A DNA stretch of 64,000 bases from Lithodes maja (GCA_037953745.1 JBAKBP010003196.1:94390-158389), one strand, 5' to 3'. Shown: positions 21,779 through 32,667, counted from the first letter of the stretch. The notes: a model not told the origin generated them from the sequence alone. Made by a program: numbers and translations.

Positions 21779-22189
21779 TTTAAGACCAAGTGCTCCACAC
21801 AAAGTGTGATTGCAGTCTCACGACCAGGCAGCCCTGGTCAGAGCTGCCTCACCTGTCATTTTTTTTTTAATTCAAGATCATACCGTATGAGCTGATCCCA
21901 CGTCCTTCTTGGTCTACCACTCGGTGCAGCTCCCTCCACGTTCACGGACTTGCACTTTTCACCCAACTTAGTTTATCCATCCTCTCCACATGTCCAAACC
22001 ATCCCAGCCTGCCAGTATGCATTTCATCACTGATACTCTTCATAGCTAACTGTCTCCTCAGCTCTTCACTAGATATCCTATCTTGCACTTTGGACACATA
22101 CATCCATCTCGCCATTCGCATCTCGTTACGTTCCATTCTGATGATAACATCCACTTTACCAGAACATCCTGAACTTCCCAATCGAGTAA
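21779..22189 (-). mobile_element. LINE 3' fragment of the zinc-finger RTE family
   Basis: Minus-strand fragment encoding RMERNEMRMARWMYV, RISSEELRRQL and RLGWFGHVERMD, the same C-terminal blocks as the LINE at 54735-57990. The 3' UTR begins at AAGTGCTCCACACAAAGTG (21789), as at 39149. Frameshifted and 5'-truncated near 22180. Confidence 0.78.
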
Positions 22190-22227
22190 TTACTTTAATA
22201 TGACTAGAGTATGTTACATTACATTAA

Positions 22228-22719
22228 CCCTCCGGCCCCGGCTATGTATTATATATATATTCCTCGAAATCCGGGTGTTTTGGCCGAAAAACGTCTAGGC
22301 TAGGCTACCGTATATTCGTTAATCAGACTGCTTCCCGCATTCCCGCGCATCCCCAAGCGTAGCTGTGTTATTTACCTGTAGAATGGCATTAAGTAGAGCT
22401 CTCTAAGTCAACTGGGTGAGCTGTGATGATGATTTCATTGGAGATAACTTTATGGCCAAACCAGCCACTTTACACCACTTTTCGATACTGAACAACAACA
22501 TACAGGCACACACGAACAAGCGACGCTCTCCTTCTTGTGGCCGGAGATGCGGAGCGTCGGTCCAGCCGGCTGTTGTTTACATGCGTCGGACCGAGGCGTC
22601 GGACCGACGCCTCGCACACGAAGCTCACAGGCTTTCAACCACTGGTACTATGTAGTACCACCCGGGTTCCTGGGGGCAAAAAATAATGGTACACGTGAGT
22701 ACCAACCGGGTTTGAAGGG
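22228..22719. mobile_element. piggyBac-derived MITE (492 bp)
   Basis: Flanked by TTAA at 22224-22227 and 22720-22723. The ends match the complete piggyBac at 4686-8892: CCCTCCGGCCCCGGCTA on the left, and on the right the ACCACCCGGGTTCCT and TTTGAAGGG blocks. The subterminal GTAGAATGGCATTAAGTAGAG also matches 4838-4858. The middle is GC-rich and unrelated to the transposase, with a 21-bp palindrome at 22593-22613. It encodes nothing; the piggyBac transposase could plausibly mobilise it. Confidence 0.88.
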
Positions 22720-22797
22720 TTAATGAAGTCAACGCACCAGGCGACAAAGGCCATATGGCACGAAATATTTAAAGACGGGAAGGAAGTTAACTAAATA

Positions 22798-25533
22798 TCA
22801 TCGAGAACTCGAACATGATGAAGGAAGGACATAATACGGGATAGAAAACGAGGGAGATTCAGAAAGAAAATCTGCAAGACATGGCGGCTGGCGGAGGAGA
22901 GCCAGAAAAGGGAAGAAACGCGTGCGGGCAACGGAAAATAAGGGGCAATCGAGGAAAAGATGGGAGACAGAAAGCTGAACGGTACAGCGCGAGCAAAGAG
23001 GCGGAGGAGAACGGGACATTAAAAACGAATGGGTAAGTCTGGTGTGGCCAATGCGGAGACGGGCCAAAGCCGTCTCCCAACGGCGATTACGGTGGGAGGG
23101 ATCAGACCACCCAGAAACGGACGGTTTGACAGAACAAAGTTTATTAACGGAGATAGTGGACCACTGAGTCTGCCACCTCGACCAAAGAAACCTGGACAAG
23201 GCAGGGAAGAAATCAGAGGCCGGGACAGCAAGTGAGGAGCGGGTACCCCGCACGGCAGCAGAACGAGCAAGGCAATCAACCCGCTCATTACCGCAAACGC
23301 CAACGTGACTGGGAACCCAGCAAAAATGTACAAGCTTTTTGCGGACGGAAAGGCGGAAAAGCCATTCCTGAATGGAAAGAACTAAAGGGTGTAGAGCAGG
23401 GGAGGACTGTAAGATAAGTAGAGCACTGAGAGAATCAGAGAACAAAGTAAAGGACGAGGAGGGGAAGGAACACATAAAACGGAGGGCAATAAAAATAGCA
23501 TAAAGTTCAGCAGTTAAAATACTGGCAACGGGAGGTAAAGAATATTGATACGAGCAAGTGGGAAAAAGGACGGCAAACCCCACGCCTACCGACGTCTTGG
23601 AGCCATCAGTAAACACAGGAGTGGTTGTAGCGTGAAGAGAGAGGTGATCTAAGAAACGAGACCGAAGAACGAGGGGAGAAGTAGAGGACTTGGAACAAGG
23701 GAGGATGGAAGGGCAAACCGAAGGACGAGGGAAAAGCCAGGGGGGAAAAGAGCAAAAGCGGAAAGGGAGGACGTTAGAAACAGGGAAAGAGCACGATGCG
23801 AGCAGCGAGAGCATGCGGACAGAAAACGGAGAACCAAGACGGGGGTGAGACGAAAAAGTAGCAACGACCGAAGGGGGAAGGGAAAGATGGGAAGATGGGA
23901 ATTGTTGAAGGCGAGCGTAAGAACGAAGGGACAGGAGAGCCCGACGGCGATAAAGAGAAGGGAAACCAGACTCAGCATAGAGGCTTTCAACAGGAGAGGA
24001 ACGAAAAGCACCAAGGGCAAGACGAAGACCAGAGTGATGAACAGAATCAAGAGCATGGAGAACAGAATCAGAGGCTGAAGAGTAAACTTGACAGCCATAA
24101 TCCAACTTAGAGAGGACAAGAACCGTATGAAGCCGAAGAAGAAGCGCTCGATCAGCACCCCAAGTGAGGTGGGACAAGGACTGAAGAAGGCGGAGGCGGA
24201 GTAAGGCAGCAACCTTGAGAGAAGAAACATGAGCGGACCAATTAAGACGAGAATCAAAAGTAAGACCCAAAAAAGTAGTAGAGGAACGATAAGGGAGGGC
24301 AGTACCATAAAGAGTAAGAGGAGGATGAGGAATAGAATGGCAACGAGTAAAGGACATCGCACAGGATTTGGAGGTGGAAAAACGGAACCCGTGGCGGGTT
24401 GCCCATGAAGAAACAGCCAGAATAGCGGATTGGATAAGAAGATGTAAAGCGGCAATATCCGAGTCGGCTGCGTAAATCGCAAAGTCGTCGACATACAAGG
24501 AAGACCGAACCCCGACAGGAAGAGAAGACACGATACCGTTGATAGCAATGAGAAAAAGGACGGTACTCAGGACACAACCCTGAGGGACACCTTCCAACTG
24601 AGGGTAAAGACGAGATAAGTGGGAAGCGACTCTGACACGAAAGGACCGAGAAGAAAGAAAATTCTGAATAAAGACCACTAGATTACCGTAAATGCCACAA
24701 GAACGGAGCTGACGCAAAATGTGGTACTTCCAGGTAGAATCATAGGCTTTTTCGAGATCGAAAAAAACAGCAATGACAGTTTGACGACGAGCAAAAGCTG
24801 TCCTGATATAAGATTCCAAACGAATGAGGGGGTCAAGCGTACTACGAGCACGTCTGAACCCGAACTGGGAAGAAGACAACAAATGGCGCGACTCAAGAAT
24901 CCACATGAGACTAGCGTTAATCATACGTTCAAAGAGTTTACACAGGCAACTGGTAAGGACAATAGGGCGATAGTCCTGTGGGGAGAACCCAGACTTGCCA
25001 GGTTTAAGAAAAGGTATGGTCAGGGCAGTACTCCAAGAGGGAGGGAAAACACCAGAAGACCAAATCTTGTTATAGAGAGCTAACAAGAAGACCAGAGCTT
25101 GCGAGGAAAGATGTTTGAGCATGAGATAATGGATACCATCAGGACCCTCAGAAGTGTTCTTACAGGCACGGAGAGCGGTGTGTAACTCAGTCGAGGAAAA
25201 AGGAGCATTATAGGATTCGTCAGAGGAAAGACTAAAAGTAATTGGAGTACTTTCCGCAACGACTTTAAGCGAGTGAAACTCAGCAGAGGTGAGAACCACT
25301 GCTAACTGAGCTAAAGTACGAGCCCAATCGATTAGCAATTGTTTCGGAGTCTGCCACAGAAACACCATCAATGCGGAGGACTGGAGCACGGAAGGGAAGA
25401 TGTTTACCAGAGATCTTACGAATACGTTTCCAAACCGAAGCGACAGGAGTGCGAGACGTAATAGAAGAAACATAGGACTCCCAACTCCGGCGTTTAGCGG
25501 CTTTGGTAGTACGACGGAAAAGAGCAGATGCAC
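22798..25533 (-). CDS. I-like LINE reverse transcriptase and RNase H
   Basis: Frame of 911 residues, of which about the first 60 are out of frame with the true protein because of a shift near 25300-25450. RT motifs: NTSEGPDGIHYLML, DYRPIVLTSCLCKLFERM, FGFRRARSTLDPL, VFFDLEKAYDSTWK (motif A), LEGVPQGCVLSTVLFLI (motif B) and SLYVDDFAIYA (catalytic YVDD). RNase H: PVFTDGSKTSVGVG (first Asp), LTAELYAIFIAL (Glu), LFSDSLSALL (Asp) and WVPSHVGVCGNERVD (His, Asp). The C-terminus has cysteine motifs (LCSRCTVQLSVSHLFLDCPLF), a CCHC-like end seen in I and R1 elements. The RT-RNase H stretch itself is uninterrupted. Confidence 0.92.
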   Translation of the reverse strand: MHLLFSVVLPKPLNAGVGSPMFLLLRLALLSLRFGNVFVRSLVNIFPSVLQSSALMVFLWQTPKQLLIDWARTLAQLAVVLTSAEFHSLKVVAESTPITFSLSSDESYNAPFSSTELHTALRACKNTSEGPDGIHYLMLKHLSSQALVFLLALYNKIWSSGVFPPSWSTALTIPFLKPGKSGFSPQDYRPIVLTSCLCKLFERMINASLMWILESRHLLSSSQFGFRRARSTLDPLIRLESYIRTAFARRQTVIAVFFDLEKAYDSTWKYHILRQLRSCGIYGNLVVFIQNFLSSRSFRVRVASHLSRLYPQLEGVPQGCVLSTVLFLIAINGIVSSLPVGVRSSLYVDDFAIYAADSDIAALHLLIQSAILAVSSWATRHGFRFSTSKSCAMSFTRCHSIPHPPLTLYGTALPYRSSTTFLGLTFDSRLNWSAHVSSLKVAALLRLRLLQSLSHLTWGADRALLLRLHTVLVLSKLDYGCQVYSSASDSVLHALDSVHHSGLRLALGAFRSSPVESLYAESGFPSLYRRRALLSLRSYARLQQFPSSHLSLPPSVVATFSSHPRLGSPFSVRMLSLLASCSFPVSNVLPFRFCSFPPWLFPRPSVCPSILPCSKSSTSPLVLRSRFLDHLSLHATTTPVFTDGSKTSVGVGFAVLFPTCSYQYSLPPVASILTAELYAIFIALRFMCSFPSSSFTLFSDSLSALLILQSSPALHPLVLSIQEWLFRLSVRKKLVHFCWVPSHVGVCGNERVDCLARSAAVRGTRSSLAVPASDFFPALSRFLWSRWQTQWSTISVNKLCSVKPSVSGWSDPSHRNRRWETALARLRIGHTRLTHSFLMSRSPPPLCSRCTVQLSVSHLFLDCPLFSVARTRFFPFLALLRQPPCLADFLSESPSFSIPYYVLPSSCSSSR

Positions 25534-26479
25534 GGCGAAAGAGAAAAAACGACTCCTGAGAAGCAGGGGTGAGACGCTTACGGCGAAAGCTTTTCCAAGC
25601 CGCCCGTTTAACCCGGAGGGCCCTGGAACACTCAGGAGACCACCAAGGGACGCATTTAGACGCGAAAGGGCGAGACGTCTTGGGAATGGACGTCAAAGCA
25701 GCACCGAAAACCAGATCCAGAAAAAACGAGAGCATGACACGGACCGATGAGAAAGGAGGAGGAAGCAAAGAAGGAACAGTAAGGGAAGCGAAAGAAGACC
25801 AGTCCGCCCGCTGGAAGCACCAACGAGGGGAGTTAGGAGTAGGAGAGTAGGTAGTCAGAGAAAGTAGAATGGGAAAATGGTCGGAATTGTGAGAATTCTC
25901 GAGAACTGACCAATGAAAATCAAGGGAAACTGAAGGGGAACACAGGGAAAGATCGATACAGGAAAACGTACGAGTCCGAGCATCAAAATGAGTAGGAGCA
26001 CCAGAATTAAGGATAAAAAGATTACGGTCCGAGAGAAAAGGTTCAAGCCGACGACCCCGGGGTGAAATAACATTGTCACCCCACAAAGTGTGCCGACCAT
26101 TAAAATCACCAAGGACTAAGAATGGAGTGGGCAACTTAGATAAAATCTCGGAGAATTCGGGAAAATCGATGGGAAGAGAAGGCGACAAATACACAGAAAC
26201 CACTGTTAACCAGCGGTCAAGATAGACTCTAGCAAAGGTGCAAGGGAAATGAGTAGAAAAGGACAGCTCTTCGAAAGGGACAGAACGATGAATAAGAAGA
26301 CAAGTATCATGGAGAGAGTGGGGAGAACTATAAAAAGAGTAATGAGGAAAGGGAACAGGAGGAGAGAAAAGACGAGTCTCCTGAAGACAAACGACCTTAG
26401 GGGAGTGAAGAGAAAGAAGAAAACGTAAGTCAATCCTTTGAGCATTAAGACTACGAAGATTCCACTGCAAAATGGACAT
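25280..26479 (-). CDS. I-like LINE endonuclease
   Basis: Frame of 399 residues starting MSILQWNLRSLNAQR, the classic first motif of LINE endonucleases. Then VVCLQETRLF (catalytic Glu), VVSVYLSPS, LVLGDFNGRHTLWG (Asp, Asn), FSCIDLSLCSPS and NSHNSDHFPILLS (Asp-His). It nicks target DNA to prime reverse transcription. The linker to RT is basic (KRAAWKSFRRKR). It ends at 25280 after ISGKHLPFRAPVLRI because of a frameshift; the RT continues in another frame. Confidence 0.92.
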   Translation of the reverse strand: MSILQWNLRSLNAQRIDLRFLLSLHSPKVVCLQETRLFSPPVPFPHYSFYSSPHSLHDTCLLIHRSVPFEELSFSTHFPCTFARVYLDRWLTVVSVYLSPSLPIDFPEFSEILSKLPTPFLVLGDFNGRHTLWGDNVISPRGRRLEPFLSDRNLFILNSGAPTHFDARTRTFSCIDLSLCSPSVSLDFHWSVLENSHNSDHFPILLSLTTYSPTPNSPRWCFQRADWSSFASLTVPSLLPPPFSSVRVMLSFFLDLVFGAALTSIPKTSRPFASKCVPWWSPECSRALRVKRAAWKSFRRKRLTPASQESFFLFRRASALFRRTTKAAKRRSWESYVSSITSRTPVASVWKRIRKISGKHLPFRAPVLRIDGVSVADSETIANRLGSYFSSVSSGSHLC

Positions 26480-26869
26480 AATAAAAGAAAAAGAAAAAAG
26501 AAACTAAGAGGAGACTAAATGACGAAAAAACAACGAAAACAGACAAAAGAAAACCAGAAAAGGAGGCAAAAGCCACCGAAAATAAGAACGCACAGAAAAA
26601 GAGGAAGGACACACAGAGAAGGAAAGAAATATACACAAATAACAATAAAGGTAAAACACACACACTTATGTACAACTAAGAAAAGGTGAATGAGGATAAC
26701 GTGGAGAATTAAAAGGAGGCAAAAGCCAACAAAAAAAAAAGAAAGGGAAGAATACACACTTATGCACAACAATGAAGAGGCGGATGGGCGAACGGGGAGA
26801 CAGATAAATACAAATAATGATAAAGGGAAAAAATACACACTTATGTACAACAATGAAGAGGTGGATGGG
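26480..26869. repeat. Inter-ORF spacer of the I-like LINE with tandem duplications
   Basis: Non-coding spacer between ORF1 and ORF2. Around 26640-26890 a segment with CACTTATGTACAACAATGAA and GGATGGG..AACGGGGAGACAG is repeated two to three times with variation. Purine-rich on the plus strand. Confidence 0.6.
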
Positions 26870-29097
26870 TTAACGGGGAGACAGAAGAGAAGGAGGCAGA
26901 GGGGAGGACCGAAAACCGGGGGGCATAGGAAGGCTTGACAGCGAAAGAGAAGAAGAAAGAGGAGGGCCAGAATGAGAGGAGGGAAGGGCAGAGGACGAAA
27001 GAGAGACAGAAGGAAGAGAAGAAGGTTGGGAAGGGGTAGAGACGGAAGAGGGGGGGACAGGGGAAGGAGGAGGCGGTTGAGGGGTAAGGGGCAGTGTAGA
27101 GGGGACGGAATGAAGGTCAACTGAAACGGTAAGAGGCGGGGGACGAGAAGAATCGAGAAAGGCTCGAATCTTGGGAATGGACTCAAAGGACATGTTTAAG
27201 TCAGAGGGAGGGCGAAAGCAGGAAGAAGAAGAAAGAGATGGAGAGGAGGAGGAAGGAGGGGTGGAGGAAGGAGGCAACCTCTTTTTCTTCTTCTCACCGG
27301 GACTCGGACTCCGGACATTACGGTGGAAGTCCCTGCGTTTAGAAGAGGAGTGGGGAGAGGGAGAACGGGAGGTACGGGAAGGAATTTTGGAAATCCGTTT
27401 GGTAGAGACAGGAGACCGGAAGGAAAGGGAACCACGAGACGAGGGAGGAGGAGAACTAGAGGAAGGCTTGGGATGGGACCGCTGGCGGGTGGGGCGTTGA
27501 GCCAAACCAGAAGAAGAGGGGCGAGGGCAAGGAGAGGAAGTGGAAGGAGAGGAAACGGAGTAGGAGTAGAAGAGTCAAGCACAGAGAAAGAGTTAGAGAA
27601 AGGGATAGAAGACGAAGAGACAGTAATAGGAGGAGTGGAGACAGAAGAAACCGAAGGCGGAGAAGTAAGGGAAGAAGGAACAGAGAGCGGAACAGAGGAA
27701 GAGGAGGAGGAGGACGAGGACAAGGGAAGCGGAACGGAGGGAGTGGAAGAAGAGACGGGAGGGTGAGAGATAAGTGCAGAAATCGGACGAGGTGAGAAGC
27801 CCAGGCGAAGAGCTTCCTTACGGGCAGCAGAGTGAGTAAGGCCTTGTTTTGCTTTAAGAATTGTAACTTCAGATTCAAATTTGTAAACGGGGCAATCATG
27901 GGAATAGGCAGGATGGGAGGCTTTACAGTTGAGGCAGCAGGGGGTCGTAGACGGGCATTCATCAGCAATATGGCCAGGTTGCGCACAGTACGGGCATGTA
28001 GGATAGTCGGGGTTGAGAGAGCGACAGTATTTCACGGGATGGCCAAAACGCCAGCAACCCCTACACTGCTGAGGGCGGGGAAGGGATTCTAAGACGTCGA
28101 TGCGAGTACCACCGACAATAACGTGAGAAGGGAGAATATTACCATCGAACGTTATTTTAGCGATATTAGAGGGATAGCGGCGATTGTGGCGAGGTTGGAT
28201 GGTGTAACAGACAATATTAATTACAACATGGTCTTGAGCAACCACGGCCTTCCCAATAAGGTCGGCACAATCTTTGAAGTCCCGATCACCGAGTTGGATA
28301 TAAGAAGGGATCAGGACAGTACCTGTGCACGAGTTCATTCTTTGGTCTTTAAAAGCAGGGATGGGAGTACCGTTGGGATCTGCAAAGGCCGCCATAGCAG
28401 CAGCCTGACTCTCGTTTTGCACTGTAACTAGACGGGAATGATCATGACGAGAGTGGAAAGTGACATCCTTGCCCACCCTCTGAAGGAGACTGAGGTGGAA
28501 CAGAAGGTCATCTCCGGCAAGAGGGGCTGAGGCGGGGATAGAAAAGAATTTAACAAAATCGGCAGGGGCAAAGAGATCGGAGAGAGGAAGAATAGAAGAA
28601 CGAGGGCGAGCAGAAGAAGAAACTGAAGTAGATGGAACCGAAGGCGAAGGAACTGAAGAAGAAGAAGAAAAAGAAGGAGAATATGGTTCGAAAGTGACGA
28701 TGTGAGATGAGGAAGCAATGGAGGAAGGAAGAGTGGCAGATGCAGTAGAAGGGATAGCAAACGACGGAAGAGAAGAGGGCTGAACTGGCGGAGCGGGGAG
28801 GGATATGGAAGAGGAAGCTGTAGAAGAAAGAGCAGGCTGAACTAATGAAGAATCGGAAAGAGAGGTGACACACTCCACGCCTACCAAAGTCGAAGCCGAG
28901 GAAGGCGCCGCAGAGCGGTCAATGAGGAGAGAGTCAGAGGTTTGAGCTGGTACGGTACTAGTAGGTACGGATGCGTCGAGGGCGGAAGCCCCAGAGAGTT
29001 GAGAAAGGTCAGGTGGAGAGTCCGTGAGATCGCGTGGGACGGGGACAGGGTGCGCCTTAGCTTGGTCCGGGGTAGTGGGGTTGTATGGACGGACCAT
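26870..29097 (-). pseudogene. I-like LINE ORF1 (gag-like, three zinc knuckles), frameshifted
   Basis: The nucleic-acid-binding ORF1 protein that coats element RNA. It starts MVRPYNPTTPDQAK at 29097. The N-terminal third is Ser/Pro-rich and probably disordered. Around residues 330-410 are three clustered knuckles: CRGCWRFGHPVKYC, CPYCAQPGHIADEC and CCLNCKASHPAYSHDC. The frame beginning at 29097 drifts into Leu/Pro-rich sequence after about 27540; the likely true continuation (AQRPTRQRSHPKPSS, Ser/Pro/Arg-rich) is in another frame ending at 26870, so one frameshift lies near 27500-27560. Confidence 0.83.
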
Positions 29098-29913
29098 GAT
29101 GACCCAAGTTGTTTTTACTATTCTAATTTCGGTTTGTCGGAAAACGAAAAAGGAAAGAAAAACTAACCAAGGGGAAGAAAAAGAAAGAAAAAGAAAAGAA
29201 AAATCAGAAACAAAGCAAAAATAAAGAGCGTACCATAAGAGCTAACAGAGCCCCCCGTCGCGAGGCAGGAAGCTCCGACCCCCACACCGACGGCACAAAC
29301 AGGGGCAGGTGCTAGGGGGTTCATCCCCATACCCTACCCCCCTAGACAAGGGGGGATAGCACCACTACATACAGAGAGGCCTAGCTTAGGCAAAACCGCT
29401 ATACTGGGACTGAGGGCAAAATGAATTGCAAACATCCCCAATCTGTACGGAATGGAGGGCAGCCGGACAGAAGCCAGGAAACCCACCAGGAAGGTAGACC
29501 GGACCCCCGGAAACCGAGACCGGGCCTCACTGATGGGCGGTCCATGGAGCGACAGCACGGGCGACCGCGCCGCCGCCCCCGGTACCAACCCCCACGTGCA
29601 GTGCGCTAGCTGCCACTGCCCCTGTAAACGGGTAGGAGTCAGAACTCCCCACTCAGCGAGGGAAGGCGTCTTGAGCCTAGCCGGCACAATTTAGTGAAAA
29701 AGGAGGAGGAAACCCTCCGCAAAGCGAGGTCAAAATCGGGAACCAGAAAAACGCCGTCACCGGAAGGTTCCGCTTATCCCAAAGACGACGGGGGGGTACT
29801 TCGTCCACGACGCCGCTGTAATCCCTGCTCCGAAGAGTGGATGACAGCGACCCCGCTTCGAGCCCCGCCACCACGACAAGGTGGCTCCCCAACGGCGGGG
29901 TAGAGTATGTTAG

Positions 29914-30793
29914 TACATGTGCGACTAGTTTGCTTGGGAATCAAATTCACTTGCTCAAATAGTGATGTAGGCTACATTCTATGTGGTGGTTTTGTGTTTT
30001 TTTTTTTTTTATTTCATATTATTTTGCTAAATCTTTCCACATAGTGATTTTGATAAGTGCTTTAGTTTTTATATTATGCGGTTCCTGTTTTTGTTTGTTT
30101 GTTTTTTGCAAGTATTACTAAATTTAATTTTAATGTCTACAAAATGGCTCCAAGTACCTTAATACCTCAAGGATAGTTGAATAACTGAAACAATTTAATA
30201 ACCTTAATTTTATTAATGTATGTCTACTGTACAATATATTTTATATACTACACTATGAGTAAAGTATAATGGGTGTTACAATGGCAGTATTTTTTATTTC
30301 ATATTTTTTTTTGCCAAATCTTCAATGCGTTATTTCCACAAAGTGAATTTTAAACGTTCCTTTGTCTATATATTGTGCGTTCCTGTTTTGTCAAATTGCA
30401 AATTTGGTTTAATACAAAATATTTATATTTATTGTAGTTTCTTTATTTATACAGAATTTACTAAAATTTACCAGAACATCCCGGAGTTCCCAAATTGACT
30501 AATTCCTTGAACGAGACGATAGTGCGTTGTTATATGTGAGATTAGTTTGCTTGGGAAACAGATTAACTTGCTCGTGTAGTGATGTACACCCTATGTGGTG
30601 GATTGTGTTCTTTTATTTTAAAAATTTATTTTGCTAAAGCGTCGTTTCCACATAGCGATTTTGATTAGTTCTTTTGCCTCGTCCTCAATTTGGTTTATTT
30701 ATTTTGCAAGTTTTACATTATTTTTAGTTTGTTTGTTTTGCATGTTTTCCATTATAATAGTCAATATACTTTATATATACTTTATATATATAT
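29914..30793. repeat. AT-rich unclassified repeat, two tandem-like copies
   Basis: No coding sequence. The motif GTTTGCTTGGGAA..A, followed by AACTTGCTC and CTATGTGGTGG, occurs near 29927 and again near 30548. A lead motif TTTACCAGAACATCC is found at 22151 (left of the I-like LINE) and 30468, so the I-like LINE split one copy. A third, partial copy with TCCACATAGGGATTTTG and TTGTTTATTTTGCAAG is near 33390-33480. Class unknown. Confidence 0.6.
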
Positions 30794-32201
30794 AAGGGGA
30801 GTGCACCCGATGACTGGAAGACTGGCATAATAGTCCCCCTATATAAGGGCAAAGGGAAAGAGGAGTGTGTGGTAACCACCGAGGAATATGTCTTCTAAGC
30901 GTAGTAGGGAAGGTATACAGTAGGGTAGTGATTGAGAGAGTGAGAGTGAGAACGGAGAAATGGATAGGCGACGAGCAGGGAGGCTTTAGGAAGGGAAGAG
31001 GATGTGTAGATCAGATTTTTACCCTGAATTGTGTTGTGGAGAAGTATCTGGAGAAGAAACAAAAGTGTATGTTGCCTTTATGGACTTGGAGAAGGCCTAT
31101 GACAGAGTGGATAGAGAAGGTTTGTGGAAAGTACTTAGAATATACGGAGTAGAGGGCAAGTTGCTGAAAGCAGTGAAGAACATGTATGAGGGTGCAAAGG
31201 CGGCAGTACGTGTGGAGAGTGAGCAGAGCGAGTTCTTTGACCTGAATGTTGGTTTGAAACAGGGGTGTGTGATGTCCCCGTGGTTGTTTACTGTATATAT
31301 GGATGGAGTTATGAAAGAAATACTATCAAGAGCAGTGGATGTTGGTGTATCGCTGAAAAGGGAGGGAATTGAGTGGAAGCTACCTATACTGCTGTTTGCG
31401 GATGATACAGTTCTGATGAGTGATAATGAATGGGAGTTGCAGGGTCTGGTAAATGAGTTTGGAACAGTGTGCGAAAAACGGAATTTGAAGGTAAATACGG
31501 GGAAGAGCAAGGTTATGGTCTTCGAAAGGGGTGAAGTCACAGAGTGTGAGGTGAAGCTGAACGGTCAGGCTGTGGAGATCGTCAACTCTTTTAAGTATCT
31601 GGGCAGTGTGTTGAGTAAAGATGGGACTATGGATGAAGAGGTGCGGGAGAGGGTACAACAGGGGAAGAGGGTTGTAGGAACGCTAAAAGCAGTAACAAGA
31701 AATAGGGTGGTCAGTATGGAAGTGAAGAAGTCCTTGCATGACAGTGTGGTAATCCCGACACTGACTTACGGAAGCGAAGCATGGACGTTGGTTGAGAGAC
31801 TCAGACCAAGAGTGAGAGCAGTGGAAATGAATTACTTAAGGAGTGCGTGCGGAATTACATGGAGGGATAGACAGACTAATGAGGAAGTAAGAAGGAGGTG
31901 TGGTGTGGAGGTAGATGTGCTGGAAAGTGTGAAAAGGAACAACTTGAGATGGTTCGGCCATATGGAACGTATGGAAAGCGAGAGAATGACTAAGAGGGTG
32001 TACGAGAGCGAGGTGGAGGGACAGAGGGGGAGAGGTAGACCGAATATGAGGTGGAAGGATGGAGTGAGGAACTACATGAATGAAGGCGGTGCTGGTTGGG
32101 GGGAGGGGCGTCGACTGACTGGGGACAGAGGTGCATGGGGGCGGTTCGTTCGTGGCCACCCCTTCGGGGATCACGGCGTCAGGCAATAGATAGATAGATA
32201 G
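30794..32201 (+). mobile_element. RTE-like LINE, 5'-truncated copy
   Basis: Plus-strand copy of the element at 2353-4180, starting near AAGGGGAGTGCACCCG and ending with GATAGATAGATAGA. ACTTTATA follows at 32202-32209 and occurs twice just upstream (30768, 30779), so the duplication is likely but its left edge is blurred by TA repeats. The RT frame is broken by a one-base deletion near 31062. Confidence 0.88.
30865..32189 (+). pseudogene. RTE-like reverse transcriptase with one frameshift
   Basis: Two frames form one RT: 30865-31152 (CGNHRGICLLSVVGKVY, GGFRKGRGC) and 31002-32189 (AFMDLEKAYDRVDR, GCVMSPWLFTVYMD, LLFADDTVL, LRWFGHMERM, ending GDHGVRQ). The join is at EKKQK: this copy reads ACAAAAGTGTATG where the others have ACAAAAGGTGTATG, so one G is lost. 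Unlike the 2516-4060 copy it retains the full C-terminus. Confidence 0.9.
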
Positions 32202-32464
32202 ACTTTATAAAACTCTAACATTAAAATATGAGAAGGTAATGTTAATAGTTTTCATATATATATATATATATATAGGCCCTACTGTTATATGTAAAATGAT
32301 CAAATATGAAGTCCACTTGGTACAGCATACAGAAGAACTAGAAGATCTAGCCATATTTAATAATAAAGCAACATGTCATAATATGTGAATTACTTAATAT
32401 CTATTGATCTACAGTCTATACTGTACAGTCTTTTCAAAAGGAGACCTATAAGAAAGTACATTAA
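32202..32464. other. AT-rich sequence without genes
   Basis: Non-coding, with a TA microsatellite at about 32256-32274. No open frame or RNA gene recognised. Confidence 0.6.
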
Positions 32465-32667
32465 CCCCTACTGTACCGGCGGCGTCTTTTACATTATATT
32501 CTTACTATATTTAGACGATATTGTGCAGTTTAAGAAGGATGCGTGGTAGTAAAAATGGTTAAGTGAGATAGTTCGAAGCCTGTTTATTGCAGACCTTTAT
32601 AAACTGAATAAAACTGTCTAATAGTAGCCATAATAACATTGAAAGAACGGCCCTGGTACTGCACAGG
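32465..32667. mobile_element. Putative 203-bp TTAA MITE
   Basis: Flanked by TTAA at 32461-32464 and 32668-32671. The left end CCCCTACTGTACCGG and the reversed right end CCTGTGCAGTACCAGG form imperfect inverted repeats. Non-coding. Single copy in this window, so identification rests on ends and target site only. Confidence 0.5.

Larger units (their letters stand above)
22217..29902 (-). mobile_element. Near full-length I-like LINE
   Basis: Non-LTR element with ORF1, endonuclease, RT and RNase H, bounded by the 11-bp duplication AGAGTATGTTA at 22206-22216 and 29903-29913. This suggests an untruncated insertion. The tail next to the left duplication is TAATG-like, in keeping with TAA-type tails of the I group, and a 492-bp TTAA MITE has inserted into it. 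The leader (29098-29902) is GC-rich. Three zinc knuckles in ORF1 and a C-terminal RNase H support I-group placement. Frameshifts in ORF1 and between endonuclease and RT make it inactive. Confidence 0.9.

Noticed and set aside
23649..24548. 299-residue Leu/Phe-rich frame resembling a membrane protein
   Set aside because: Lies within the I-like RT in another frame; hydrophobicity arises from the T-rich strand composition. The RT motifs are in the 22798-25533 frame.
26515..27186. 223-residue hydrophobic frame near I-like ORF1
   Set aside because: Spacer and shifted ORF1 sequence; low-complexity Leu/Phe/Pro without a recognisable domain.
32189..32200. Independent GATA microsatellite
   Set aside because: The same tail ends every RTE copy directly after the stop codon, so it is part of the LINE.
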